Below are positions 1 through 8,594 of a stretch of DNA of 64,000 nucleotides, in pieces (within the stretch, counting starts at the first letter, position 1; each line of letters begins with the position of its first letter). The translations under genes and the position numbers were made by a program. The notes beneath the pieces were generated by a model. It did no database searches, had not been told where the DNA came from, and saw nothing but the letters and a program-made list of their open reading frames with translations. Origin of the DNA: Nonomuraea wenchangensis (GTDB lineage Bacteria; Actinomycetota; Actinomycetes; Streptosporangiales; Streptosporangiaceae); contig NZ_FOHX01000012.1 of the NCBI RefSeq assembly GCF_900111685.1, forward strand, positions 1-64,000, given 5' to 3'.

Positions 1-72
1 TAGCTACTCGAAGGATCACTCGATGGCCGTTCTTATTTCACGGCACCACGCCTATGACCAGGCCAAACTCGT

Positions 73-270
73 ACACCACTCCCGTGGACGCAACCCGCGG
101 CCGCGTGCGAGCGGCTGTACTGGCAGGTGCGGGATGGGCTGGCCTGCTCAGAAGAAGTGCAGTTAGTGTCGCAGCCCTGGCGTGAGGCGGGGAGGACAGA
201 GCTGACGACGCGAGTCGTGGAGGAGCGACTGGATGCCTATGTCACCGCCCTGATGGACGCGCTGGGCTGA
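73..270 (+). pseudogene. C-terminal fragment of an unrecognised protein
   Basis: One frame reads smoothly from the left part of the window to a TGA at 268-270 and ends with residues resembling RVVEERLDAYVTALMDALG. Its amino-acid composition looks like real actinobacterial coding sequence, whereas the other frames are arginine- and proline-rich. No start codon with a ribosome site is visible, so I treat it as the tail of a gene whose front has been lost or lies outside the window. I do not recognise the family. It sits in a stretch of mobile-element debris. Confidence 0.35.
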
Positions 271-302
271 GCCCTGGCGGTCCGGGTGCAGCCCGACCCC
301 GT

Positions 303-500
303 CGGAGGTTCGACAACAACCTCTTCAGGCATGTTGGTTACGTACGAGACCCCTCCATGGGCACGTTCTCTCGTGCGGAATGGCAGCGCCTCGTCGCAGG
401 CATTCTCGGATCCGCATGTGCTCGTTTGCCGCCGTATCTGCGGCGGGAGGGCGAGACTCGACCCATACGGAGCCCCGCCTTGTGCGTCGAACTGTCCTGA
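303..500 (+). pseudogene. Possible DUF397-like tail
   Basis: A frame ending at TGA 498-500 contains the string GYVRDPSMGTFSRAEWQRLVAG, interrupted here only by reading it in pieces (VRDPSMG, then FSRAEWQRLVAG). DUF397 proteins of actinomycetes typically end with VRDS-x-FT/SxAEWxAFxAG, so the similarity is reasonable but short. The N-terminal half with the usual WRKSS motif is absent. It is likely a decayed remnant; a chance match remains possible. Confidence 0.25.
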
Positions 501-523
501 ACGACTCGCGCACCACAGGTGCC

Positions 524-1330
524 TCACACGGGCGGGCCCGCCTTGACGCGCCGCACCAGCCATTCCATCGACCCTCGGTGGCTGTGGAGGTGCTCCAGCC
601 ACCACGTGGCGCCGGCATCGGCGTAGGCCTGGACCGACGAGCCCGGCTCGCTCACCCCGATGACCGCCACCTCGAGGTCGCCCGCGTTTGCCCGGTACCG
701 GCGCAGCTCACCGGCCTGGGTGGCCAGGGAGTCGGGTGAAAGCGTCATGCGGCCTTCCCGGTCGTCGCCGGCGACGATCCAGCCGTCCCAGCGCGCAGCA
801 CGCTGAAGCGCGCCCGGAGCCGTGCCGCCGATCCACACTGGCACCCGGGGCCGCTGGAGCGGCAGCGGCGCGAGCCGCACCCCGTCGACGGTGTAATAAG
901 CGCCCCGGTGGTGCACCTCCTCACCTGACCAGAGCGAGGTCATCACGTCGAGTGCTTCGTCGAGCACGACCCGGCCGGGACGCGCTGAGCCAAAGGCGGT
1001 GAACTCCTGCTCCACGCCGCCCAGCCCGGCGCCCAGGATCGCGCGGCCGCCGCTCAGCCTGTCGAGCGTCGCCACCGTCTGGGCCAGACTTTCCGGGCGA
1101 TGCCGGGCTACGGCCGTCACCGCCGTGCCGAGCCTGATGTGCGAGGTCACCTGCGCCGCCGCGGCCAGCGTCACCCACGGGTCGACCGATGGCATACCCC
1201 AGGTGAAGGCCAAGTGGTCCCACACCAGCACGGCGTCCCACCCAGCAGCCTCAGCCTCTCGGGCGAGAGTGACCAGGTGGGTCGGCTCCGCGAGGTCACC
1301 GAGGATCGCGACGTCGATGCCATAACGCAT
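524..1330 (-). CDS. LLM-class (luciferase-like) flavin/F420-dependent oxidoreductase
   Basis: The 268-residue product begins MRYGIDVAILGDLAEPTHLV and keeps the TIM-barrel pattern of the bacterial luciferase-like monooxygenase superfamily: LAREAEAAGWDAVLVWDH after strand 1, the HIRLGTAVTAVARHRPE segment, LSGGRAILGAGLG near residue 105, and VPVWIGGTAPGALQRAARWDGW near residue 170. These proteins use FMN or coenzyme F420 to oxidise or reduce small organic substrates; the substrate here cannot be told. I chose the ATG at 1330 because the upstream TTG adds four poorly conserved residues. At 268 residues it is at the short end of the family, but the barrel looks complete. It is the leftmost apparently intact gene. 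Confidence 0.8.
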   Translation of the reverse strand: MRYGIDVAILGDLAEPTHLVTLAREAEAAGWDAVLVWDHLAFTWGMPSVDPWVTLAAAAQVTSHIRLGTAVTAVARHRPESLAQTVATLDRLSGGRAILGAGLGGVEQEFTAFGSARPGRVVLDEALDVMTSLWSGEEVHHRGAYYTVDGVRLAPLPLQRPRVPVWIGGTAPGALQRAARWDGWIVAGDDREGRMTLSPDSLATQAGELRRYRANAGDLEVAVIGVSEPGSSVQAYADAGATWWLEHLHSHRGSMEWLVRRVKAGPPV

Positions 1331-1509
1331 GAGGCCACCCAAGCACCCGGCACCGACAGTTTCTGGGGCCGCGATCGCGCACGCACCGAGTTCGACTCGC
1401 GCTGCCCGCGGCCGGCTACCGGGTCGAGCTCGATCCCGATGACGATCAGGTGCTGCGGGTGTGGCTGATCACGTGACCTGGTGAGGTCATCCGGCTGGGG
1501 GGTTGAGCT

Positions 1510-2013
1510 CAGCGGGGGACGGCGGCGCTGGACGGGGTCGGCTTCGGCGGTGATACGGGCGGAGGTCTCCTCACCCAGGCGTACGTAGCGGCCGAGGCTG
1601 GCCAGGTGCTGGTGGCGGCTCTTGGCCTGCAGTTCGGGTGCGGTGCGGCCAGCTTGCGCGAGATGCTGCAGCGCCGAGTGACGGAGCTGGTGCAAGGTCC
1701 ACCCCTGGCGGTGCGGGTCGAGTTCGGCGGAGGCGGTCTTGAACAGGTACTCGGCGCGGGGGTAGGACAGCCGCCCCCGGCCGGTGGTGGGTCGATGTCG
1801 GCTGTGGCCGGCGCTCGGCGTCCAGAGGTAGGGGCGCGCCGGTCGGCCAGGAACACCGGTCCGCTGGTACGGCCGGTCAGCAGGCGGGGCAGCCTGCTCA
1901 TCACGATCATGGGCGGGTGCGCCTCCAGCGCGGCCTCGACGGGCGTGGGCGCGAGGCCGGGCGCATGCTCGGCGAGCAGGGTGAGCGCCGCCCACTCCCG
2001 GCGTGGTTCACCT
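1510..2013 (-). pseudogene. Tyrosine recombinase (integrase) remnant, frameshifted
   Basis: Two adjacent minus frames together read as the C-terminal half of a site-specific tyrosine recombinase. The first frame gives REWAALTLLAEHAPG and then MIVMSRLPRLLTGRTSGPVF. The reading then shifts to a second frame with RLSYPRAEYLFKTASAELDP, the LHQLRHSALQHLAQ box (catalytic H-x-x-R) and ASLGRYVRLGEETSARI with the probable nucleophile Tyr. The frameshift falls near position 1800. The N-terminal part is missing and the remnant abuts the truncated NYN gene at about 2010-2030, so the junction is a rearrangement point. A second remnant of the same family lies on the plus strand at 7.85 kb. Confidence 0.75.
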
Positions 2014-2457
2014 CGTCCCCAACGGCTCTCTCAGGTCGGAATCGTTACTGATCACAACGGCCACGTCGCAGTCTCCGTGGAAGGAGTCCAGCAGCAGGTA
2101 GCTCGCGAGGTTGACATCGGAGCCCTTTTCCTCCGTCTTGATCACCTTGACCGTGCGAGGACCCGAAGGGTCGGGCGTCGCAAGCGGCATGCGCGGCCTG
2201 GTCTCCTGGAAATGTCCATAATGAACCGACATCTGTGGAATGGTTCCCAAAGCGCGCAGATACGTGTCCTGACGAGTCGGGCTGTCAGGGTCTCCCGGCC
2301 GCGCCGTGATGCGAGCGGTGAAGTACCTGATGCGGGTGATGTCATCCCGGGGCAGAAGCTTGCGGCACAACGCAGACAGATCCAGCCACTTGTACGACGT
2401 GCCCTTGAGGCAGCCGTAGTACAAATTAAAGCCGTCCACGTACACATTCACGCCCAT
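2008..2457 (-). CDS. NYN-domain (PIN-like) RNase, C-terminally truncated
   Basis: The product (149 aa) starts MGVNVYVDGFNLYYG, the hallmark first strand and acidic residue of NYN-domain nucleases. It continues with the KTEEKGSDVNLASYLLLDSF helix and the VVISNDSDL strand carrying further metal-binding aspartates. Family members are predicted Mg-dependent single-strand RNases related to PIN domains. Related proteins usually run about 60-80 residues further after NDSDL; here the frame enters foreign DNA after LREPL and stops three codons later, at the junction with the recombinase remnant. All acidic core residues are present, so residual function is possible, but truncation makes it doubtful. 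RBS-like GGAGGAG lies just upstream of the ATG. Confidence 0.75.
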   Translation of the reverse strand: MGVNVYVDGFNLYYGCLKGTSYKWLDLSALCRKLLPRDDITRIRYFTARITARPGDPDSPTRQDTYLRALGTIPQMSVHYGHFQETRPRMPLATPDPSGPRTVKVIKTEEKGSDVNLASYLLLDSFHGDCDVAVVISNDSDLREPLGTR

Positions 2458-2838
2458 CGCTCCTCCTCTCCAGAGCGACTAGGGCCCGGGGAGTGGGCCA
2501 TGGGAGTTAAGCCATGATACGGCGCGGTCGTGACACTTTCACGCGGAGTAACATTTCCTACCGAAAGGAAAGAAAGGCGTACGAACGCTTGTGTTTCCGC
2601 CCATCTCCGCCCTGGGTATTTCATTGGATCTATCCGTACATGCGCTGCATGCGAATGCGCCTGGATCTGAAACAGCAGTGGCGAAAGGGGCGTTCCTGGC
2701 TGCTTCCCTCGGCGCTCAGCATGCGGTCGCCAGCCGGAGCGCGGCGTGACGCGGTTCCGCCGGCGTCGGCGCCGCGCTCGAGGTCCGGCATGAAAGGTGT
2801 GCCGGATGATGACGGCCTGGGCTTGCTGTGGCTGGAGA

Positions 2839-2964
2839 CCGTTACAGAACGTGCGGCAGGTCAACGATGCCGGGACCAAGGCGATCGAGCGCGAAGGGCC
2901 GCGGATGTCAGAGCCGTCGATGACCGGCCAGGAGTGGCGTGGTGGGATCGCCAGGGCGCTATGA
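2839..2964 (+). pseudogene. C-terminal fragment of an unrecognised protein
   Basis: A 41-codon stretch ending at TGA 2962-2964 reads PLQNVRQVNDAGTKAIERE then GPRMSEPSMTGQEWRGGIARAL. It has the codon bias of a real gene, while the overlapping longer frames do not. No start is visible and the upstream reading in this frame is not credible, so it looks like the tail of a decayed or transposed gene. I do not recognise the family. The rest of 2458-3040 shows no convincing gene. Confidence 0.3.
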
Positions 2965-3040
2965 GCCGCAGCGGCGCGGCCGCCCACCGGTTTCGGAAAA
3001 CCCCGGCCGGGCCCCGCGAGCGCGCTCTACGGTGGCGCCC

Positions 3041-3424
3041 GTGACTCATGGTGACTTCCATGCCGGGTGCGGCTCCCACGTCCGCATCTCCGTCCGCGAC
3101 CTAGCCGGCCCGCACGGCCTCGCGCTCAGCGAGATCGAACACCCGGCGACGCGCAAGTACCCGGGCATCGCGGTCGGCTCGTGCGACCTCGCGGCCGGGC
3201 ACCGCGGCCTGTGCGAGATGTACGTCGAGACCGACCAGACCGAGCAGGGCAGCATCGGCCACTGGATCCGGTGGGAGACAGTCACGTACAGAGAGCCGCT
3301 ACCGGTGCCGTACGAGTGGGTCCAGTCGCCCGACTTCTGCGAGACCAAGAGCGCGCACGGATGGTGGTGCTCACGGCCGGGCGGCCACGAGGCCGGGCAC
3401 AGCTTCCGCACGGAAGATCTGTGA
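3041..3424 (+). CDS. Hypothetical protein
   Basis: The frame from GTG 3041 gives 127 residues beginning VTHGDFHAGCGSHVRI. It contains several Cys-His pairs (SCDLAAGHRGLCEMY, FCETKSAHGWWCSRPGGHEAGHSF) that resemble repeated C-x5-GH-x-G-x-C or WWCSRPGGHEAGH units. Such spaced cysteine and histidine units suggest a small metal-binding or recognition protein, but I know no named family. Third-position GC is high, supporting coding. The start is uncertain: GTG 3032 is also in frame and neither has a strong ribosome site. It stands alone between debris and the NACHT gene. Confidence 0.5.
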   Translation: MTHGDFHAGCGSHVRISVRDLAGPHGLALSEIEHPATRKYPGIAVGSCDLAAGHRGLCEMYVETDQTEQGSIGHWIRWETVTYREPLPVPYEWVQSPDFCETKSAHGWWCSRPGGHEAGHSFRTEDL

Positions 3425-3797
3425 CCGCACGGCCAAGGGGTTCCAGGACTGCGGCCGCCATGGGGGCGGCGGTGGCGCTGGTAGCGGGTGCGGCCGAGGA
3501 AAGCGCGAAGTACATCGACTAGGATTGACCCATACGACCTGTTCTGTCGTTTCCCACCGGGCCAAGCAGGAGGCGCAACCACAGCCTGGACCTCGTCCGC
3601 GGCCACGGGCGATCCGGGCCGGTCCCTGACACCGCCTGCCCCCTGTCCGAGTCCCCGCGCTTCGGTCGATGTGTCCTTCTGTCTGGTGCCGGTGAGCGGA
3701 CAAGGGCTTCCCCGCCCCGCGCCACCGGACCGTAGCAAGGCGAGCAACAGGTCGTCCCGACGTCGGCCTGCGCGATCGGTCAGTTCTCGACTGCGGC
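3425..3797. other. Intergenic stretch with no visible gene
   Basis: About 370 bases between the small Cys/His protein and the end of the NACHT gene. Frames on both strands are arginine/proline-rich shadows without ribosome sites. I see no tRNA, terminator or repeat of note. Confidence 0.5.
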
Positions 3798-6700
3798 TCA
3801 CCGCGCGGCTCCGAGCAGCGTGGTCAACTGCTCCTCGAGCGCAAGCGTGTCGCCCTCCCCAGCGATGATCCCCCACCGCAGCACCGCGATCGCCCGATCG
3901 GTCTCTCCCCGGACCGCGTGAAGGTTCGCCAGCTGTCCTGCCGCTTGGACGGCCAGGGACGGGTGAGTCAGCAGGGAACGCAGGAGCGCGATGGCCTCGT
4001 CGATCTCGCCGAGCCTGCCGAGCAACGCCGCGAGCGGGATCTTGTCGTCGTCGCGTTCGGGGTTGAGCACCTGACGCGCCTCGTGGGGTCGGCCGTCCTG
4101 CTCCAGCAGTTCGGCCAGGGCTTGGGCGGCGAAGGTGTCCCAGGTGGCCAGCTCGCGCAGCTCGTCGACACGCTCGTAGCCGGCCAGCAGCTCAGCGCGC
4201 CGCTGCTTGGCCATCCGCGTCTTCCACTCCTCACCGGTCACCTTCTTGAGCATCTTGAGTGCCTCGTCCATCCGGCCGAGCCAGCCGATCAAGGTGGCGA
4301 GTGAGATGGGGTGATCGTGATCACGGAGCAGCTGCTCGGCCTCCTCTACCCGGTCCACCTCGATCAGCAGGTCGCAGAGCGGCAAGCAGAACCGATGGTC
4401 GGTGTTCAAGCTTTCGACAACAGTGATCGCCCGGTCCAGCCGGCCGAGGTTCTGCAGGCTCTCGATCAGCTGAAAGAGCCGTTCGTGCTGGCCGTGTTCG
4501 AGGACCAAAGGCTCCAGATACGTCACCGCCAGCTGGGTGTCGTGCTCAGCGGAGGCACGCTCGGCCAGCAGTTCCAGCGCCGCGACGTCTCCGCGTGCCG
4601 CGGCCTCGTCCAGTAGCTCCGCGCCCTCGTCGTTCTCGGCCAGCAGGCGTAGGAGCACCCGCCGCGTCTCTCGCTCGTCGCCCGGCCGGGCACTCAGGTA
4701 GCCGATCGCCTCTTCCTCGCGCCCGGCAAGGGCGAGCAGCTCGCCGTACCGTGCGGCGGTGCGGGCGGGCACGTTGGGTCCGGCGAGGTCGCCGCGTCGT
4801 AAGGCTTCCACGGCCTCGTCGAAGCGCCCGTGCCGTGCCAGCACCTCCGCCAGCGGCATGGACGACCAGCCGCTCTCCTCGCCGGGGTCCAGCAGCTCGA
4901 TCGCCAGCTCGTCATGGCGGAGCCGGGCCAGCAGCACGCCCAGCCGGAACGTCGTGGGCGAGGGGCGGCCGTGAAAGGAGCCGAGCACCTCGATCGCCGG
5001 TCCGATGTGCCCGGCGGTGGCGAGCGTGGCGGCCAGCGCGGTGCGTGCCGTACGGTCGACCGGAATGCCGTGCAGGGCCGGAACCAGCGCGAGGGCCTCT
5101 TGGGTGCGCCCCTCCTCGGCCAACCGGAGGAGAAGCCGGTCGGTGACCTCCGAACGACGCAGCAGGTCGGTCTCGGCGCGCGCGGCCAGATGATCTTGCA
5201 GGATGACGTGGCGAAATTGCAGCTCGGCGCCGACGTACCGGAGCAGCCCGCGCTCGCGGGCGTCGTCGAGGAAGGTGATCAGTCGTAAGGGCAGCCACCC
5301 GCCTGCGACCATGATGAGATGGTTGGCGCGAAATAGCAGGCGCATGGCGAGCCCGCCCTGCGACGCGCCTGCCACGGCGAAGACCACCGCTCCGGCAGTG
5401 ACCATCGCCGGCAGCCGGTCGGGCTCCATGAACCAGGCCGGCACTCCGAAGGCCAGCACTGCGAGCAGCCCGCGCTGGATGAACGCCATCATCGCCCGGA
5501 GGCGGTAGGTCCGCAGCACGGAAACGAGCGTCGCTCTGCGCAGGCCGATCGAGTTCCACCAGGTCGGCAAGGTGCCCATGGCCGCCCACATGACGATGCC
5601 GCCCACCACCCCCACCCAACCGGCGTCGAGCCGCCACCCCAGCAGCGGCCCGGCCAGCAGCCCGCCCAGCCCGCCGGGCAGCACGCACACCATCGGCAGT
5701 ACTGAGATGACCACCAGCGGCGCGTCCCCGACGATCACCCCGGTCACCAGCAACGCCAGCAGGAGGGCGCCCACGATGCCCAGGAGGAACGGCGGCACTC
5801 TCTGCCAGAAGTGAACGGCCCACAGCTCCCACCAGCGCAGGGTCCGCGTCCCGCTGTGAAGCATCTGCAGTGCCAGGTAGCTGAGCCAGCGTGTCGCCTG
5901 TTCCGGCCGGTAGCGACGCCGTCGGCGGCCACTCAGTCCCTCCAGTTCGGCGTAGGCGGCCGGCACGAATTGGTCCAGCAGCAGCCGCTCGACGCCCTCG
6001 CGATCCGGCACGCGTACCAGCTCGCCCGGATCATGGTCAGGGGCCCGGTAAACGGTTCTGGCCAGGCTCACCATCAGGGGGGTCGACAGCGCCTTGGCCA
6101 GCGGGCCGTCGCGATGCTCGCGAATCTCCTGGAAAACCGGCTCCCACCTCCCGCGCGTCGGCTCCGGGTGCGACAGGAACTCGATGGCATCCCGTCCACC
6201 GACCGGCTCGATCTCCACGACCGCCGCCCTGGACAGCAGCGTTCCGCTGCTCTTCACCGCTTGCTCGTACGGCAGGCCGCGGCAGGTCACCACCAGCGGG
6301 CACCCCGTGGCTGCGAAGTTGTCCAGTGCTCGTACGGCGGTGCCGAGCCGGTCAACGGGCAGTTCGTCCAGCCCGTCGAGGATCAGCAGCAGCCCGCCCT
6401 CCTCCAGCAGCTCACTCACTGCCGCCCGGTTGGCAGAGGTCAGGTAGTCCTCCCGGATGCGGCGCGCGGCGAAGTCGGCCACCGGCTCGGCGGGATCCCA
6501 CGACGCCAGAGGCAGCAATACCGGCAGCAGGCCGTGCTTCTTGATGCTCTCCAGCAGCCCTACGGCCAACAGCGTGGCCAACACGCTCTTGCCTGCTCCC
6601 GCCTCACCCAGCACCATGAGCTGCCGGTGCGGTAACCCGAGGAAGGCGGTCACAACGGTACGGACATCCCCTTCCAGGGGAAGCAACTCCCATCGTGCAC

Positions 6701-7067
6701 TCGAGGTGTCACCCAGCACGACGCCGCGACCGGCGGCGACCGGGCGTCCCGTCGACGACCATCTCACTCGCAGCGGCATCGGCTGGTTGACCCCGTACTG
6801 CACGGCCAGGTACCCGTACCGGGCCCGCACCGCACGGGTCAGCTCGACCGCCAGCTCCGCCGCGCCTGCACGTGCCCGCCGGATCTCGATTCTCGCGACC
6901 ATCGCCAGGAGCAGGATCGTCACGCCCCACACGAGCACCGGCCAGCCCGCCCATGTGACCTGGACGGTGTTGGTAGCGAGATTGCCCACCAGCGCCAGGG
7001 CAGCGGAGGCCAGGACGACGGTGGTCGGTGAAGGTGCCCATCGCTCACGCCCGCGCCGCACGCCCAT
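3798..7067 (-). CDS. NACHT-domain ATPase with membrane segments and C-terminal TPR repeats
   Basis: This 1089-residue protein opens with two hydrophobic segments (about 15-35 and 40-58). A NACHT NTPase domain follows, with Walker A GEAGAGKS at 154-161 and Walker B LLLILDGLDELP at about 226-237; the DGLDE form is typical of NACHT STAND ATPases. Around residues 400-600 there are further membrane-spanning stretches (PPFLLGIVGALLLALLVTGVI, LPMVCVLPGGLGGLLAG and others). The last 400 residues are helical pairs of TPR type (for example LAEVLARHGRFDEAVEALRRGD, LAALLGRLGEIDEAIALLRSL). STAND NTPases sense a ligand through the repeat region and then activate an effector; several bacterial NACHT proteins act in antiphage defence. 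No separate effector domain is recognisable, so the membrane segments may be the effector. It is the only large intact gene within mobile-element debris, consistent with acquired defence, but that role is inference. Confidence 0.85.
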   Translation of the reverse strand: MGVRRGRERWAPSPTTVVLASAALALVGNLATNTVQVTWAGWPVLVWGVTILLLAMVARIEIRRARAGAAELAVELTRAVRARYGYLAVQYGVNQPMPLRVRWSSTGRPVAAGRGVVLGDTSSARWELLPLEGDVRTVVTAFLGLPHRQLMVLGEAGAGKSVLATLLAVGLLESIKKHGLLPVLLPLASWDPAEPVADFAARRIREDYLTSANRAAVSELLEEGGLLLILDGLDELPVDRLGTAVRALDNFAATGCPLVVTCRGLPYEQAVKSSGTLLSRAAVVEIEPVGGRDAIEFLSHPEPTRGRWEPVFQEIREHRDGPLAKALSTPLMVSLARTVYRAPDHDPGELVRVPDREGVERLLLDQFVPAAYAELEGLSGRRRRRYRPEQATRWLSYLALQMLHSGTRTLRWWELWAVHFWQRVPPFLLGIVGALLLALLVTGVIVGDAPLVVISVLPMVCVLPGGLGGLLAGPLLGWRLDAGWVGVVGGIVMWAAMGTLPTWWNSIGLRRATLVSVLRTYRLRAMMAFIQRGLLAVLAFGVPAWFMEPDRLPAMVTAGAVVFAVAGASQGGLAMRLLFRANHLIMVAGGWLPLRLITFLDDARERGLLRYVGAELQFRHVILQDHLAARAETDLLRRSEVTDRLLLRLAEEGRTQEALALVPALHGIPVDRTARTALAATLATAGHIGPAIEVLGSFHGRPSPTTFRLGVLLARLRHDELAIELLDPGEESGWSSMPLAEVLARHGRFDEAVEALRRGDLAGPNVPARTAARYGELLALAGREEEAIGYLSARPGDERETRRVLLRLLAENDEGAELLDEAAARGDVAALELLAERASAEHDTQLAVTYLEPLVLEHGQHERLFQLIESLQNLGRLDRAITVVESLNTDHRFCLPLCDLLIEVDRVEEAEQLLRDHDHPISLATLIGWLGRMDEALKMLKKVTGEEWKTRMAKQRRAELLAGYERVDELRELATWDTFAAQALAELLEQDGRPHEARQVLNPERDDDKIPLAALLGRLGEIDEAIALLRSLLTHPSLAVQAAGQLANLHAVRGETDRAIAVLRWGIIAGEGDTLALEEQLTTLLGAAR

Positions 7068-7252
7068 CGACCGGCCCCCATCGGTTTCCCGCCCTCAGGT
7101 GCGCCGCATCCTAACCGCGCGAGCCGCGCTGAGAAAGGTCAGGAAGCCCGCGAAGGCACCCCAAGCGCATAGGTTGGTGCCTCTGCCCCTTCGGGGGGTC
7201 GCGGACTGGTGGGCTCGCTTATTCAACTGTCGTCAGTTCGGCGGGGTGGCCG

Positions 7253-7651
7253 ACCTATCGGCGCAGGATCGCCCGCCAGCTCAACAAGGGCGAGAACCTC
7301 CACGCCCTGCGCCGCAGCCTGGCCTACGCCGGTGAGGGCGCGCTGCGTCGCCGCCACCACGAGCAGCAGACCGAGCAGATGTGGTGCCTGACCCTGGCCA
7401 CCAACGCGATCGTCTGCTGGTCGACGGAGTACCACGGCCTCGCGGTCGGGACGCTACGCCGCGACGGCCGCCAGGTCGACGACGAGATCCTGGCGCACAT
7501 CTGGCCCACCCACCACGAGAACGTGCACTTCTACGGCACCCACTCCGTCGACGTCGACGGAGAACTGGCCAAGCTCGAGGTGGACGGCTACCGGCCACTG
7601 CGCCCCGCCGCCGCGCACGTCAACGCGTTCGAACCGGCCGACGTAGGCTGA
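7253..7651 (+). pseudogene. Tn3-family transposase (TnpA) C-terminal remnant
   Basis: From 7253 the frame reads TYRRRIARQLNKGENLHALRR, then LAYAGEGALRRRHHEQQTEQ, then CLTLATNAIVCWSTEYH and HIWPTHHENVHFYGTHSVDVDG, ending at TGA 7649-7651. RRxIxxQLNKGExLHALRR and the LxLxTNAIVxWNT/STxY block are signature sequences of the catalytic C-terminus of Tn3-family DDE transposases. Full TnpA is about 1000 residues; only about 133 codons remain, and the frame is not supported upstream of the TYRRR start. No resolvase or intact terminal inverted repeats are visible, so the element is dead. Confidence 0.85.
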
Positions 7652-7721
7652 CCCGGCTGCCCGATACCGCCCCGGGACCAGGGACGTTCGTGTCTCGGCT
7701 AACCCTTTCGATCCACGCGCG

Positions 7722-7739
7722 TCGGTGTCGACACCGACC
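7722..7739. repeat. Perfect 18-bp palindrome
   Basis: The sequence GTCGGTGTCGACACCGAC is identical on both strands. It lies 70 bases beyond the end of the Tn3 transposase remnant and just before the second recombinase remnant. Such a palindrome could be a recombination core, an operator or a transposon end; no neighbour settles which. Confidence 0.6.
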
Positions 7740-7849
7740 TATGATCCGGGATGACAGGCCCTCCCTGGGGACTGCCGAAGCTGTGGTGAGGTGCCGCAGA
7801 GCCGAGACGTGCGTCACGACATCGACCTGCCGATAGCGGGGGCCACTAT

Positions 7850-8130
7850 GGCGAGCACACCCAGCAACATGCCGACGCTACGTGTACTGGGCCTCCGGCA
7901 CCGCCCATCTACTGCCCCGACTCATCCGTGGCCGCGACCGCGACTCGGTCTTCCTCTCCGAACGCCGCCTCGGCCCAGCACGCCGCCCACCGGCCAAGGA
8001 CCTGTGCCCGCACACCGGCCGCGCCCGACTCGGCTACGACCGCGCCCGGATCCTGCTCGACCGGCACACTCGCACCACGACAACGCCAGGGTGGGACCTG
8101 CACCAACTGCGTCACTCCGCAGCCACCCAC
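7850..8130 (+). pseudogene. Tyrosine recombinase remnant, cut by an IS3-type element
   Basis: The frame reads YVYWASGTAHLLPRLIRGRD, VFLSERRLGPARRPPAKD, LCPHTGRARLGYDRARILLD and finally GWDLHQLRHSAATH, the H-x-x-R box of a tyrosine recombinase. Sequence similarity stops at 8130, where the left end of the IS3-type element begins, so the nucleophilic Tyr is missing. Upstream, the expected EHTQQHAD segment is found one frame away and then resumes at RYVYWAS, which indicates a one-base deletion near 7875. It is a different copy of the family seen at 1.5-2.0 kb. Confidence 0.75.
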
Positions 8131-8540
8131 TGGAGTTGGCCCCATTTTGGTGGACACCTGATCTCTGGGGAACCCTGGTTCCCGGAAGAAGGAGTCTGCT
8201 ATGCCGAACAACTATCCGCCGGAGTTTCGCCGGCAGATGGTGGAGCTGGTGCGCGCGGGACGGACGCCGGAGGAGCTGGCCAAGGAGTTCCAGCCCTCCG
8301 CGCAGTCGATCCGAACCTGGGTGCGCCAGGCCGACCTGGATGACGGCCGCCGCCAAGACGGCCTGACCAGCGCCGAGAAGGACGAGCTGGCCCGGCTGCT
8401 GGGTGTGTCGCGCCAGGGCTACTATGCCTGGGCGGCCCGGCGGCGATGCGGCCCGTCAGCACGAGCCCGCCGCGACGCTGAGCTGACTGAGCGGAACCGA
8501 GTGCATCACCAGGCTTCCGATGAGATCTACGGCTAGATCA
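8131..8540 (+). mobile_element. IS3-family insertion element, internally deleted
   Basis: The left boundary is taken at 8131, where recombinase similarity ends and the sequence TGGAGTTGGCCCCATTTTGG begins, with the TG start usual for IS3-type ends. A ribosome site (AAGAAGGAG) precedes the transposase start at 8201. Inside are only the front of orfA and a short piece of orfB. The right end is not recognisable; similarity stops near 8540. The element cannot transpose by itself. Confidence 0.6.
8201..8536 (+). pseudogene. IS3-type OrfA-OrfB fusion created by internal deletion
   Basis: Residues 1-66 are a typical IS3-family OrfA: MPNNYPPEFRRQMVELVRAG, then TPEELAKEFQPSAQSIRTWV, a helix-turn-helix of transposase_8 type. 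After EKDELARL the usual leucine-zipper segment (RRENxxLRxEREILKKA) is missing. The frame runs directly into LGVSRQGYYAWAARR, the start of OrfB, and stops shortly after SDEIYG. The rve integrase core with the DDE residues is absent. The open reading frame has stayed intact across the deletion, which makes a small DNA-binding product conceivable, though probably it is just debris. Confidence 0.75.
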
Positions 8541-8594
8541 ACTGCTTAACGTTGGTTTTTCGCTGGAAGCTGCGGCTGGGCCGATCGCCCCGAC

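Noticed and set aside
237..739. Overlapping short frames on both strands at the left edge
   Set aside because: Arginine- and proline-rich shadows without ribosome sites; only the two fragments listed have coding character.
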